64,000 bases of DNA, taken from contig CM057449.1 in the NCBI GenBank assembly GCA_016271365.2, forward strand, positions 1,567,008,501 through 1,567,072,500, read 5' to 3'. The stretch is from Neoceratodus forsteri (lineage: Eukaryota; Chordata; Ceratodontiformes; Ceratodontidae). Made by a program: the position numbers and the translations under genes. Under the pieces are notes generated by a model. The model worked only from the letters and a program-made list of their open reading frames with translations. It ran no database searches and was not told where the DNA came from. How positions within the stretch are numbered: position 1 is the stretch's first letter; each line of letters opens with the position of its first letter. This document shows positions 1 to 10,160 of the stretch, one piece after another.

Positions 1-655
1 CTCCCCACCTGATCATTTCCTTAGGTCTTGTGACTCTCGGCTACTTGTAGTCCCTCATCGGTCTACTATGGTAGGACAGATGGCCTTCTCGTACCACCTA
101 TCCAAAATATGGAATGCCCTCCCTCCTCAGATTCGTCACTCTTCCTCCCCCCACTCCATCTCATTAGCCCTCCAAAACTTTCTTGCGGTAAACTGTTCCT
201 GTGGCTAAGTCACTAATTCCCTCCAGTGAGGTGTTATCTCCATCTCCTGAACTGCTTGCTGTTCACTTGCAGGTCACACTTATCTAAACTAGTTGCATTA
301 TTGCTTAAACTGTATTTCTTCTCTTAGTCAGCACTTCATGTACAAACTTGCTTTATTTTGAAATGTTAAACCTTCTTATTGCAATGTATAATTTGTACCC
401 AAGATTACTGCTTTAATTGTACCTAAGATTAATACTTTTTGATGTATTTATCATGAGTTGCACTGTTGTCTTGATTATTCTTCAGGGCAGTATTTGCCTA
501 TTGTTTAATCTGCTCGATGCTTGTATTGTAAACCATGTTTTTTTGTCCTATGACCCTTCCCCCAGGATGCACCATCCGTGAGACAAGCAATTTATTGTTC
601 AGTGTGCCCTTCCTGGTGAAACATTTTTAATTAATAAATAGATAATGATGATGAG
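1..655 (+). mobile_element. LINE 3' end (jockey superfamily), truncated by window edge
   Basis: The first ~208 bases read in one frame as the C-terminal tail of a LINE reverse-transcriptase protein. A SKIWNALPPQIR motif around 110-150 matches the 'xLWNSLPxxIR' signature found just before the end of CR1/L2/Rex1-type ORF2 proteins, and the frame stops at 206-208. The following ~430 bases have no open frame and end in an A-rich run of AATAAATA/ATGATG repeats (about 630-655), as expected for a 3' UTR and tail. The upstream part of the element lies outside the window. The clade cannot be settled from this short tail. Confidence 0.65.
2..208 (+). pseudogene. C-terminus of LINE ORF2 protein (partial)
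   Basis: This is a 68-codon open segment with no stop before 206-208. It ends with the aromatic WNALPP motif and a short hydrophobic helix typical of the end of jockey-type ORF2 proteins. The catalytic RT and endonuclease domains would lie upstream of the window, so coding status cannot be judged. Confidence 0.55.
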
Positions 656-699
656 CTCAGTGACAGTGGAGGGGGGAGACCAGGGCGACAATAGCGACC

Positions 700-1040
700 T
701 GTAACATAGATGGGGATGGAAAATGGAAGGGATAATTTAAGGATGAGTAACTCGTATGTTTTAGGGACTGAAGTGGCAAGGATATTAATAAATTGTATGG
801 CTGTGGAGACATATATTGCTACTCCACCACCCCTGGTGGGGTGGTCTTGCTGGGATGAAGTATACCAATACTACCAGAAGAGGCATGTGGTTTAACCAGT
901 GTGTGTTAAATGTATGGAATTCACTACCACTAAATCTTGTCAACAGTCTAACTATGGAGTCCTTTAAACTAGCACTAGTTGCACAGTGTGGGTATGAGTC
1001 CAACTTATGACAGTTGGCGAGTTTAAATGGCTTAACTGCT
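700..1040 (+). mobile_element. Second LINE C-terminal fragment
   Basis: The frame at 816-1010 contains VLNVWNSLPLNLVNS followed by a residual 'MESFK' segment. This corresponds to the 'RVVNVWNSLPxxVVxxxSxxxFK' tail of CR1-like ORF2 proteins. Only about 60 residues are recognisable and no RT core is present. It is a heavily decayed remnant lying directly after the first LINE tail. The assignment rests on one motif and is tentative. Confidence 0.4.
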
Positions 1041-1056
1041 TTGACTCGTATAACTC

Positions 1057-1688
1057 CTATGAATCCTCATGGGGTATGTTATTGTAAAGGTTCTCTATGT
1101 CCATGGTTATAAGTAGCATGTTTTCCCCTACTCTAATATCCTTTAGTACATTCAGCAAAGCTCTTGTATCTTTTATGAAAGATTTTTGTCTAGTTATATA
1201 GGTTTTGAAGTAATAATCTACATATTTTGACAGTGGTTCAGTCACTGAGCCTATGCTGCTCCCCGGTGGTTCTTGGAGACTCTTATGGAATAGGAGATTC
1301 TTTTGGACTTTAGATAGAAGGTGTATGGTAGGCCTTATTGGATTCCTTACTGTTAAAAACTGACTTTCTGTCTTTGTAATCCATTTGTTTTCAGTTGCTT
1401 GAGTAATTGTGCTGTCAATTTTTTCTTAAGGTTGTCTGTAGGGTCCCCTGGTAACTTACTGTAGTAATGTTCATTGTACAATTGTCTGTGCATTTCTTTT
1501 AGATGCATCCTTTTTGGCCATAGCACTACTCCACCACATTTGTCAGCCATTTTAATGATTATATCCTTGATCTCCTGAAGTTCTTTCAGGGCTTGTGTTT
1601 CATTTATGTTTAAATTGTGTCTCTTGTCACTTACTGGATTATGAAAAATCTCTTCCAGGTCTTGATTGACTAATCTGCTGAAGCTCAT
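1057..1688 (-). pseudogene. PLE reverse transcriptase N-terminal part, broken
   Basis: Two open pieces (1688-1353 and 1245-1057) joined by a short unreadable stretch carry the ADKxGG block, a degenerate PPGxP block and RT motif A. The second piece starts with TEPLSKYVDYYF and runs on through the conserved 'kDTxxll..l' helix. A frameshift separates the pieces. No intact protein can be made. Confidence 0.7.
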
Positions 1689-2075
1689 ACTAGCTGGGCT
1701 TGGTAAATGGTCGGGGATGAAAGCAGACTTGTTTTTGAATGGGGACTCTACACTTGTATATGTAAGCTCTTCTATAATCTGCCCCTCTTCATTTTATTAC
1801 ATTTACATAGCTAGGCACTGTTGCTTGATTCTGTGTGAATTTTGAAAAGTGTATTTTCAAGTGGAGTCATCTGTATGTTTTAAATGTGTCCACCTTGGTT
1901 CTAGAAACATTAAGTTTACTAGAGGGCACAAATGTTGAGCCCTTCTCAAGTACTGTCTTCTGGTGGTCACCTAATGGTGTGTTGCTTAGATATATGATCT
2001 CCATTTGTTCTTCCCTGCTGAGCTCCTCATCCTTGGTTGTTCCCCCAGGATGCTCCATAGTTTCCTAGGACTAAA
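1057..2075 (-). mobile_element. Penelope-like element (PLE) reverse-transcriptase fragment
   Basis: Read on the minus strand, the pieces occur in the order of a PLE polyprotein. At 2058-1867 is a segment with 'IIYLSNTPLGDHQKTVLEKG', like the conserved 'NLS..pLs..E..lL.kGL.F.P' block. At 1688-1353 comes 'IIIKMADKCGGVVLW', matching the PLE 'vikpADKGGgiVi' block. Around 1350-1240 a 'LLSKVQK...PPG' stretch resembles 'lPKiHK..PPGRPIvs'. At 1245-1057 is 'SVTEPLSKYVDYYF' followed by 'LLITMDIENLYNNIPHE', matching RT motif A 'l.tlDVtsLYtNIPhe'. The downstream RT core with YxDD and the GIY-YIG endonuclease are missing, so the copy is dead and truncated. PLEs act by target-primed reverse transcription and occur in fish and amphibians. 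Confidence 0.75.
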
Positions 2076-3111
2076 TGACGAGCCAGGACTGAGTAGTTTT
2101 TTGTAGATCATTGCCCTATGTGAACACCATATACCTCCGAACTCTGAGAGGTTTTACAGTATTATGCTTTGCTTTTTATGCTATTAGCATGCATTTTTAT
2201 GTTTGGAACAGAAACTTTAGTTAGCCTGTAGGTTACACAGCGCATTCCATAACCTGGGACTACACAACTGACAAGAACAACCAGCAGAAATTTGCAGTCC
2301 ACTAAAAGATACGAGTCCATTTTTACAATACTGTTAATGTGTACCTACTGTAAGTAGAATAAACTCCATCAGGAATATTGAAGAGATAACAATGGTCTGA
2401 ATTTGCACACATTATATGGTACACACATAGTGTGACTGAAGCTTGCCCCAGCAGGAGCAAACATATGTAGTGAATAAAGTGCATTATTAGGCATGATTGA
2501 ATTACCTTTTAAGATTCAGCTAAATGGTTATATATGGTATAAAAACCCTGAGGGCATTTTGCAGAAAATACTGTAGGTGGTCTAGAGTTATATACTAGAC
2601 CCGTTAAGTGCCTCTACTCAGGTAATTGAAAAACTGGAAAATATATTAAACAACATGAATCTGGACTCAAAACAGTGGGCAGTGTTTGTGTTGTGTGCCC
2701 TGAGATATTAGCTGAATAAGATTGCCCTATTGCTTCAAAGACAGATGCCGGTAATTAAACTGTACATGATGTTCATGTTGAATTAGAAGTGAGCTGCATT
2801 AATGGTGGGAGGCAAGTAGAAGTTTAAGTTCTTAACTGAATGACAGCAGTTCTAGAAATCATGATGAATAAGGGTTGTCAAAAACAATGTACATACCATC
2901 AGACTGTTGCTATAAAAAAGAATCATACTTCAATGTAATAATACTTTTAGACGTATCACATATTAAGGCCATAGAATTCATGCACTGAATAAGTGGTGCA
3001 GCACAGAGTTAAAAAAATAATAAGTTGTGTGAACTGTTCAAACAACAAGTTAGGAATGTATACTGCATTTAGTATTTCATACTTGATGCTTTCTGTGAAA
3101 ACCACAATACC
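2076..3111. other. AT-rich interval, nothing recognised
   Basis: About 1 kb of AT-rich sequence without a long open frame, tandem array or obvious inverted repeat. I see no similarity to the other elements in the window. Confidence 0.5.
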
Positions 3112-3277
3112 TATAAGTAAGCAATAACCTATGACAGGATATGGGGTTATTGGGGATTAATCAACACCCTGGGTCCACTGTCAGGCATGAGGCCATAGGC
3201 TGAGTGTCCTCACAGCACCCGGGGTGTTGATTAATCCCCAATAATCACATACCCAGGAGTGGGTTATTGCACTTATA
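3112..3277. repeat. ~166-bp palindromic element (MITE-like), copy 1
   Basis: The arms are complementary. TATAAGT, GCAATAACC and TTGGGGATTAATCAACACCC on the left are matched by GGGTGTTGATTAATCCCCAA, GGTTATTGC and ACTTATA on the right, around a ~45-bp centre containing GAGGCCATAGGCTGAGTG. That centre recurs at 27.69 kb (GAGGCCGTAGGCTGAGTG), tying the copies into one family. The termini are AT-rich and I see no clear target duplication beyond a possible TA. Confidence 0.7.
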
Positions 3278-3402
3278 ACATGGGTTATGTTCAAAACAAG
3301 GAGAAAACAACATAAACAGGGCTTTTCTCTGTTTAAATACCAAAAAAGTGACTGTACCCTGTCACCTGGAAAAATATTTCCCAACACATAATCCATAAGT
3401 GA

Positions 3403-3473
3403 TTGGTTTTATGCACATACAAATGTCAGAAATACAGTACTGAGATCATTTCTGACATTTGTTGTGCATAATA
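3403..3473. repeat. Short palindrome, related to one at 11.98 kb
   Basis: The arm TTATGCACATACAAATGTCA pairs with TGACATTTGTTGTGCATAA on the other side of an ACAGTACTGAGATCATT centre. A diverged relative with the same layout lies at about 11,980-12,052. Confidence 0.55.
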
Positions 3474-3475
3474 AA

Positions 3476-3620
3476 GGAATAATGCTCAACAGGGTGTGTG
3501 TCGAGCTGGGATAACACCATGCTTGGGGGGGGTTGAGCACGGGGTTGCAGGCTAAGTATGTCCATTGTCCCAGGCATGGAGTTATCCCAGTACGACACAC
3601 ACCCTGGAGTGCATTATTCC
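3476..3620. repeat. ~145-bp palindromic element, copy 2
   Basis: The left arm has GGAATAATGC, then GGGTGTGTGTCG and GCTGGGATAAC. The right arm has GTTATCCCAG, CGACACACACCC and GCATTATTCC. Only a few mismatches interrupt the two arms. The same arm motifs are found in the copy at 27,621-27,769. Confidence 0.7.
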
Positions 3621-3719
3621 TATTCTAGAATGGCTTGTTGTTATATACAGAAAATAATATAATTTTAAAGAATGTTTTTGTTAGTGTGGAAAAATATTTT
3701 TGTTTCTTAAGAGAAGGTG

Positions 3720-3723
3720 CAAG
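3720..3723. repeat. Target-site duplication of LTR element, left copy (CAAG)
   Basis: CAAG immediately precedes the TGTAACC terminus and is repeated directly after the other terminus at 11751-11754. Four bases is within the range for LTR elements. Confidence 0.7.
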
Positions 3724-5102
3724 TGTAACCCCTAGGTGGTGCTATTCTAAGGGCTACTACCCCTGCCTGTATAGCTGTACACAGGTTAAGGGGCATGAGT
3801 TCAGTAATAAGGTGCCTCCACCCAGAGAAATGGTATTGGGGTTGCTTATCTGCTCTAGCATAGCCCTTTGGGAAGCTATAACCACTCACCAACCCTCCTA
3901 GTGGCCTAATGTATGACACAGTGGTAAGTGTTGTTGCTGAACAGGGGCTGGATCTCCAAGCCGGTCTGTCACCGTGATGGTCTCTGGTGATCAAGTAGCA
4001 GCCTAGGCCTAAATGGCAGGGCCCAGGCAGGATGAGCAATCTGGCAGAGTTCATAATCTTCTGCTGGTGAAGCCTCCAGCTGGCATAAAAGATTCTTTCG
4101 TGGGAAACCAAATCTTGACCCACGAAACACATCAGCGTATTTAACTCGATAACTACTTCTGAAAACAGTTTGGATTCAATCCAGTTGCAAATCATTAGCT
4201 TTACTACGCAAACCTTTAGGTCTGAGTATATGTCGCACACAAGTGGTCCGATCACTTCAGGAGCAAGCCTTTGGTCCAAATTGAAAGTTGCACTAATGAA
4301 CTTCTTTACCTCTTCTGCCGCTTTTCCAGGCTGGAATTGGAGATGTCTAACTTTTGCAATTAGGCAGTTCAATGCAGTTCAATGCAGGAGAAGGTGTCAG
4401 GAAGGCAAGTTGAGCCTCTTCCTGACTATTCCCTTACGCTTCTTCTAGGAGCAGCTGCTCGACAGCTCAAGCTGTTCACGCTTCAACCTCCAACTCTAAC
4501 TGATCCACTGTCTCTTGGCACACTTGGCATTTCTGTTGTCAATCCAAAGGTTCTGTTGGCTGAAGGAGCTGTCAGTCATAGTTAGGGCTCCCTCTCCAGG
4601 TCCATTTAAGCACCAACACTAAAACTAAAAAAACTAGTTTTCCTTTCCACAAGACCCCTGGGAACAGGATCCATTTTATGTCCCCAGTGGTTCGATTGGT
4701 CCAATTACTGGAAGTCCCGAACCTAACATGGTGGCTTCCATCCCATTGGTCGAGGAGCAATCAAAGCAGGTTAGACAAACTTCTCTATCTCTAATAAGAC
4801 AAAGTACATACAGTAAATAAGCACAGTTCCTATATAGGCTTCTTCTTCGCAAGTAGCAACCACAGAATGGAGCAAAACAATGACTGTCTGGCCGGTCACA
4901 AGCCCTAAATCACTAGGATCCAGCACAGACTAGTTTCTAAAAACAGATTAGCTATTCTCTTAAATGGACAGGCATGGAGGATCAATATGGCGCTCTCAAG
5001 CAAAGACACAGAACTGCTTAAGACAGGACACCAGCCCAACAGTGGGCATTAGGGGCTCAGGAAGACATTATAGTAAACCCCAAATTTGTAGGGGGGGTTA
5101 CA
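3724..5102 (-). repeat. 3' LTR, 1,379 bp
   Basis: It begins TGTAACCCC and ends GGGGTTACA, so the ends form a short inverted repeat with the TG...CA of retroviral-type LTRs. The first ~200 bases match 6385-6585, and from about 3925 to 5102 it matches about 10,590 to 11,750. Relative to the other LTR it lacks ~640 bp at the 3925 junction. An open frame on the minus strand (4372-3707) lies inside and is best seen as chance, since its start is preceded by a stop and it runs out through the LTR end. Confidence 0.8.
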
Positions 5103-5111
5103 CTCTTCCCT
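5103..5111 (-). promoter_or_regulatory. Polypurine tract candidate
   Basis: On the minus strand AGGGAAGAG lies immediately before the TGTAAC start of the 3' LTR. That is where second-strand priming occurs in LTR elements. It is short but correctly positioned. Confidence 0.55.
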
Positions 5112-5337
5112 GCCAGGAAAAATTTGGCAACCATGTCAAGTCTACACATGCTATAAGATTCTATATAGAAAACATTATACGAAATACATGTATGTTTCAT
5201 TGATATATGACAAAATAAAATCTGATGATCAGTAAAATAATTGGTCATGACAACAGCATTACTATTCTTTTCTACGTAGTAATAAAGTTTCATAGTGGCA
5301 CATTTTCATAAACGTTTTTCATAACAGACTAACAAGT

Positions 5338-6007
5338 TCAACACATCACTCTTACAATTATTGTCTGTACTACCTCCTGTACACTAACCCATGTGGCTTG
5401 GGGCCTATCTCTATCAGCTACACCAGGACAGCAGTGGGCAAGGGCATTAGTACACTGATTGGAGGGCTTTACTATTAACCTTGAAGTGGCAGAATAATCC
5501 AATTTTGGGAGAGAGTTTTCAGAAATGTACACCCTTTTGTGAACTACATGTGGCTCTTCCAGACTTTCTGGGAGGGGTAGGCACAGGCTCAGTTCTTTCA
5601 ACATTGGCATTAGGGTTGATCAGTCCCAGCTCAATGCTTATCAAAAAGTCTGCTTTTGAAGAAAGGGGTACATCTGCACTGGTTGTTTGTTCTGGACTGG
5701 AGGCACTTTCAGCTTCTGGTTCTGATTCAACAAGATTAATTTCATTACTTTGTTCTGAAATCCCAAGTTCATCATCAAGAGGAAATTCCATGGAATTTAA
5801 ATCATGTAACACATCCCTGATACTTTCAACATAATTAGTTTCATTAACATTGTTGTCCATAATACTATAGGAATTATTGGTTGCAATTAATTCTGGACTA
5901 TCTAGTATGTAACCAGAGATGCTCTCATGGTCAGGATTTGCCATTTTGAATTCAGACTGCTCCATGAGACATAAAGAATTTACTTCTTCGGAAGTTATAC
6001 TTTGCAC
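5338..6007 (-). pseudogene. Retroelement internal ORF with pol-tail-like C-terminus
   Basis: An open frame of 162 codons (6007-5519) is followed, after a -/+ frame change, by a further open piece (5610-5338). The first part is acidic and serine-rich without a recognised fold. Its end, PVPTPPRKSGR, resembles the proline-rich 'PxPPRRSxR' tail that closes the pol frame of many Ty3-type elements. If that reading is right, the whole protease-RT-integrase section has been deleted between the Gag-like domain and this tail. No catalytic motif of any pol enzyme is present. The function is otherwise unknown. Confidence 0.45.
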
Positions 6008-6362
6008 ATCACTATCTGGGGTTCAGAAACTGAGGCTAAGGTGTCCAAATACTGCTGTGGGGATGCAGCGGGCTCAGTAGATCTGAAAGCCCAAATAATG
6101 TCCATGGTGGGACCCCTGAGGTTTGCTATAATTTCTTGGTGTTTCTGAGCATCAATACCCGGCCAATTTTCACCCAATGGGTAGCATGTTCTTTCCAGGT
6201 TTCCTAGTCATTGTCCCCACTAAGGGTAGGGGTAATTCCTGAAAATATTCAACCCATAGCTCTGGTACACTCCTTAACAGCATGGGTGACACATATGTTG
6301 TCTGCTTTGCTGCCAAATTTATAATTGACTGCAATGTTGTCTTTTGGCCACTAGGGGGTGTT
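5995..6362 (-). pseudogene. Gag/capsid-like fragment, PNMA/Ty3-type, frameshifted
   Basis: Two overlapping frames together show a capsid C-terminal pattern. One has 'ETWKEHATHW' around 6200, and the next has 'IIANLRGPTMDIIWAFR' followed by a 'SPQQYLDTLASV' helix (6177-5995). PNMA-family and Ty3/Gypsy Gag proteins have the same order: a W/E-H helix, 'LRGPAxdiiraLr', then 'A...YLeaLe..fG'. A stop precedes ETWKEH and a frameshift separates the two parts, so no intact capsid is made. It sits directly after the primer-binding site, the normal position for gag. Capsid proteins package the RNA into particles; this copy cannot. Confidence 0.65.
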
Positions 6363-6381
6363 AATCCCAGCGGTGCCTCCA
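6363..6381 (-). promoter_or_regulatory. Primer-binding site for tRNA-Thr (AGT)
   Basis: On the minus strand the 19 bases TGGAGGCACCGCTGGGATT follow the 5' LTR after a 3-base gap. They are the exact complement of CCA plus the 3' acceptor/T-arm of vertebrate tRNA-Thr(AGT), as I know that tRNA sequence. Position, TGG start and length all fit minus-strand primer binding. This fixes the orientation of the element as minus. Confidence 0.8.
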
Positions 6382-6384
6382 AGA

Positions 6385-6789
6385 TGTAACTCCTAGGCAG
6401 CACTATTCTAAAAGCTACTGCCCCTGCCTGCATGGCTGTACACAGGTTAAGGGGCCTGAGTTCAGTAACAAGGTGTCTCCACCCAGAGAAATGGTATTGG
6501 GGTTGCTTATCTGCTCTGGTATAGCCCTCTGGGAAGCAATAACCACCCATCAACTCTCCTAGTAGCCTAATGTATGACACAGTGTTAAATTCACAATCAA
6601 CAGAAAACAGTAAAAATGTGCTCACACCCTTCTCACTTACCACCAGGGATGGACCATTAGGAATTTCCCTGGAGACCCCCTGTAAAGTAAGGTTAGCAAT
6701 ACAATTGCACACTAGGAATGCCGTAACCCAACTAATAATATGCACACTAGTCAGGTTAAATGTGGAAAAAGACAATCAGATTTATTAAG
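6385..6789 (-). repeat. 5' LTR, segment left of the nested CR1
   Basis: It starts TGTAACTCCTAGG next to the primer-binding site. The first ~200 bases are nearly the same as 3724-3925. The remaining ~200 have no counterpart in the 3' LTR. The CR1 begins at about 6790. Confidence 0.75.
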
Positions 6790-6844
6790 GGGTGTGAACA
6801 ACGAAGGGGCATGAATCTAGTCAAATGATGTGTATGGCCTGGTG

Positions 6845-6964
6845 GGGGACTGGGGGGAGACCTGGGAGGATAAGGGGCTGTATGCTAGGGTCAGGTTCCA
6901 CCTTAATTTGGAGGGGAAGGAAATCCTTAAGCTCAAACTAGCTGAGTTCATCAGCGAATGGTAG
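6845..6964 (+). pseudogene. CR1 ORF1 end, remnant of SGNH/esterase domain
   Basis: The frame reads GLYARVRFHLNLEGKEILKLKL and closes with EFISEW and a stop. In the CR1 at 23.3 kb the equivalent is DRLHLSKEGKEVL. This is block V (DxxH) of the SGNH hydrolase fold found in CR1 ORF1 proteins. The catalytic Asp is replaced (VRFH instead of DRLH). The rest of ORF1 is absent. Confidence 0.6.
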
Positions 6965-7153
6965 GGTTTAAACTTGTGAAGGTGGGAGGGATCCAAAAAA
7001 GGGGCAGTGCCAGCAGATACGATAAATGAGGAACATGGTCTCCACTCCTCTAGGGGGCTAGGGAGATATGGAAATGGGTCACCAGGTAGGGTGCAGGAGC
7101 TAAGAAATAGAAGCTCAAGGGGGAGATAGTAGAGGAGGGAAAAGGGGTGGAGA

Positions 7154-10149
7154 GTGGTCCTGATAAATGTCAGGAGCTTAGGAAATAAAATACCTGAGCT
7201 CCAGGCGATGCTAGTTGAGGGGGAGGTAGATGTGGCAGCAGTCACTGAGACCTGGGCCACTCAAGAGCACGAGTGGGACCTAAATCTGGAGGGCTACACT
7301 ATGTTCAGAAAAAATAGGGGGGAGGGAAGGGGGTTGGTGTAGCAGTGTTAGTCAGAAATGTCATGGATATTGGAGGGGTAGAGGAGGCAGAGGGGAATGT
7401 GGAGGCTATTTGGGTCATCTTGCTGATGCAGGGGGGTAAGAGAGTAAAGCTTGGAGTGGTATACAGACCACCAGCACTGGTGGAGGTCCTGGAAGAAAGT
7501 TTGGTGGAAAATCTCGAGGGACACTGAGATTGGGAAAGGGAAGGGTAGTGGTAATGGGAGACCTCAACATGCCAGGAACAGACTGGGGGACTGTGACATC
7601 ACCAGTGGCCAGAGAGCAGAGGCTTCTGGATGTCTTCCAGGATGCATTTCTGACACAACAGGTGGGTGAGCCAACTAGAGAGGCCCGGACACTGGACGTG
7701 GTCCTGGCGGACAGTGATCAGATTAGGGGCCTAGAGGTGAGGGACCCATTGGCGGGGAGTGATCGTGCCATAGTCTGGTTCTTCCTGGACCTAGGGGGGA
7801 GGAAAGCCGAACAAGGATAGTAGTAACTGACTTTAGGGGTGCAGACTTCAGGGAGATGGGAAGGATCCTTAAGGATCGTCTGGACAGGATAAGGCCAGAT
7901 ATGGATGCTGACAGCAGGTGGGGAATCATTAGGAGGGGAATACAAGAGGCTACCAGATCCTGTGCAAGGGAAAGGCGTAAGTTCAGTAAGGCCAGAAAAC
8001 CCTGCTGGTGGACCAGGGAGGTACAGGAAGTGGTGAGGGAAAAGAAGGCAGCCTATAGGTGCTTCAAGTGCTCAAGGAGTGAAAGGGATCAGGAGGAATA
8101 TGAGCTGACAGCCAAGAGAGTAACCAGGATGGTGAGAGCAGCTAAGGCAAAAAAGGAGCAGTCCTTGGCCAGTGGTATCCAGAGGGGGGGACGAGAGGTT
8201 CTTTAGATACATGGTGAAAAAAGGAAAGTAAGGGGGCAGATCAGCAAGATAAGGATAGGGGATGGTTGGTAATAGGAGGTGGGGGAACAGGCAGAAGTCC
8301 TAAATGAGTACTTTGCCTCCATTTTTACCAGGGGGGATGGAGGGGCTATGTCTTGCAAGGGGAACGGGGGCAAACCGGAGCAAGGGGTGGGACCGGTACA
8401 GACCAGGGGCCCTGATGGGTCTGGGGAAAGGAAGTGGCCACCACAGACAGATGGGGGCCTAGCAGTGCAGGGTGAAAAAGGGGAGGATGTGGAGGCTGAA
8501 ATCCCAGTAGACAGAGTAAGGAAAGCCGTCAGGTCCCTTTGGACGGAGAAAGCACCTGGGCCAGATGAGATATATCCTAGGGTGCTTAGGGAACTGGTTG
8601 ATGTCCTGGCAGTCCCTCTAGTGGAGCTTTTCAACATCTCTCTGAGGGCTGGGTGGGCGCCCCAAGACTGGAGGGTGGCCCATGTCGTGCTAATCCACAA
8701 GGGGGGATCAAGAGAGGAGGTGGGAAATTACAGGCCCATTAGCCTGACATTGGTGGTCAGCAAGGTGATGGAGGGTATTGTCAAGGAAAGGCTAGGGGGC
8801 TTACTGGAACAAACTGGGTATTTGAATAATAGGCAGCATGGCTTTGTCACAGGAAGATCATGCTAGACAAACCTTGTTGAGTTCTATGACTGGGTGATGA
8901 GGGCCCTGGACCATGGTAGGCCAGTGGACGTCCTCTTTCTGGACTTTAGAAAGGCATTTGATTCAGTACCCCACAGTGACCTGCTGGCTAAGCTGAAGAA
9001 AATGGGGGTAGGGAGACTGTTGTTAAGATAGATAGGAAATTGGCTGTCTGAGTGTACTCAGAAGGTGATGGTTGGAGGGTTAGCCTCATCCCCAAGGTGG
9101 GTTACTAGTGGGGTTCCCCAGGGGTCAGTGCTGGGGCCACTCCTGTTCAACACCTATATCTCAGACATCAGGAGGGGGATCAGGAGTGAGATGAGTCTCT
9201 TTGCAGATGACTCAAAACTGGGTGCAGTGGTGGATGGAGAGAAGGGGAGGGTGGCCTTGCAGGAGGACCTGGAGGCTCTGGAAAGATGGTCATGAAAATG
9301 GAAACTAAAATTCAAGGTGGGGAAGTGCAAGGTTCTGCACCTGGAAGTCAGAAATTCAGACCAAGGCTATACCCTGGGAGGAGACATGATTCACGTCACG
9401 GAGGGTGAGAGGGATCTGGGGGTAGTGGTAGATGTTAAAATGAACAAGTCAGAGACCTGTAGGAGGGCAGCGGCAAGGGCAAATAGGATGCTGGGATGCA
9501 TCGCCGGGGGATTACCTCCAGAAAGGCGGAATTGATCCTTCCACTGTACAACTGCTTGGTTAGGCCACACCTCGAGTACTGTGTACAGTTTTGGAGACCA
9601 CATTTAAAGAGAGACATTACACTCCTAGAGAGGGTCCAAAGGAGGGAAACCAAAATGATCTGGGGCCTGGGGGAGAGGACATATGAGGATAAGCTCAAGG
9701 AGCTTGACATGCACACCCTGGAGGAGAGGAGGTACAGGGGGGACATGATAGAGGTCTTTAAGTACATGAAAGGGATCAATAAAGGAGGCCCAGTCAGGGT
9801 GCTCCAAAGGAAGGAGGGTGGGGTAACAAGAGGTCATGGGTGTAAGCTGGAAGGGGGCAGGCTCATAGGGGAGAGGAGAAAATGATATTTCACTGAAAGG
9901 GTGGTGGAGCCACGGAATGCACTGTCCAGAGAGCTGGTAGAGGTGGAGACTGTGGATGGGTTTAAGAGAGGATGGGACAGATACAGAGGGAGGGTAAATC
10001 TGTCCAGGCCCAATACAGGTGGAACATCTGGGACTGGGGACAGTATAACCCAAGGGGAAGGGGAGGGACACCAAAATTGGCCTTCAGTACAGGTGCTGAA
10101 AATCGAGCAGATGCAAGAGACCATTAGGCCTATTCTGCTGGCATTTTAG
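7154..10149 (+). pseudogene. CR1 ORF2: endonuclease and reverse transcriptase, nearly full length but broken
   Basis: The endonuclease starts with VLINVRSLGNKIPEL and shows AAVTETW (catalytic Glu), a 'VVYRPP' strand, GDLNMPGTDW (catalytic Asp/Asn) and a GSDRAIV block near 7770. RT motifs follow: the 'EKAPGPDEI' start near 8550, 'NYRPISL' at about 8730, 'LDFRKAFDSVPH' near 8950, 'SGVPQGSVLGPLLF' at about 9110 and 'FADDSKLG' near 9200, so the catalytic pair is kept. The C-terminal 'RPHLEYCVQFWRPHLKRDI' and 'ERVQRRETKMI' blocks lie at 9560-9660. Breaks include a frameshift at ~7330, one at ~7520, one between the 7820 and 7856 frames, stops near 8864 (TAG), 9029 and 9293, and a frameshift at ~9530. 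It nicks DNA and copies its own RNA at the break in intact relatives. Confidence 0.85.
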
Positions 10150-10160
10150 TATGTAGTATG

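Larger units (their letters stand above)
6790..10160 (+). mobile_element. CR1 LINE, 5'-truncated within ORF1, nested in the LTR
   Basis: Order on the plus strand: end of ORF1 (esterase-like, stop at 6962-6964), then ORF2 with apurinic-type endonuclease (about 7154-7820), linker, RT (about 8480-9300) and C-terminal domain to a stop at 10147-10149. A short 3' end follows with a TAGTATGTAGTATG-type tail, as in the related copy that ends at 26.3 kb. Several stops and frameshifts make it inactive. It interrupts the 5' LTR of the surrounding element and is therefore younger. The left limit is approximate. Confidence 0.85.

Noticed and set aside
3707..4372. 221-codon open frame on the minus strand, partly repeated at 11,031-10,630
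   Set aside because: Its first part is shared only because both lie in the LTR pair; it has no ATG, is preceded by a stop, shows no domain, and its end runs through the LTR boundary into flanking DNA.
8203..8700. 165-codon minus-strand frame and other long antisense frames at 6,817-7,260, 9,625-10,074, 23,381-24,348
   Set aside because: They are antisense to CR1 ORF1/ORF2, whose purine-rich sense strand makes stop-free antisense frames rich in Ser, Pro and Leu.
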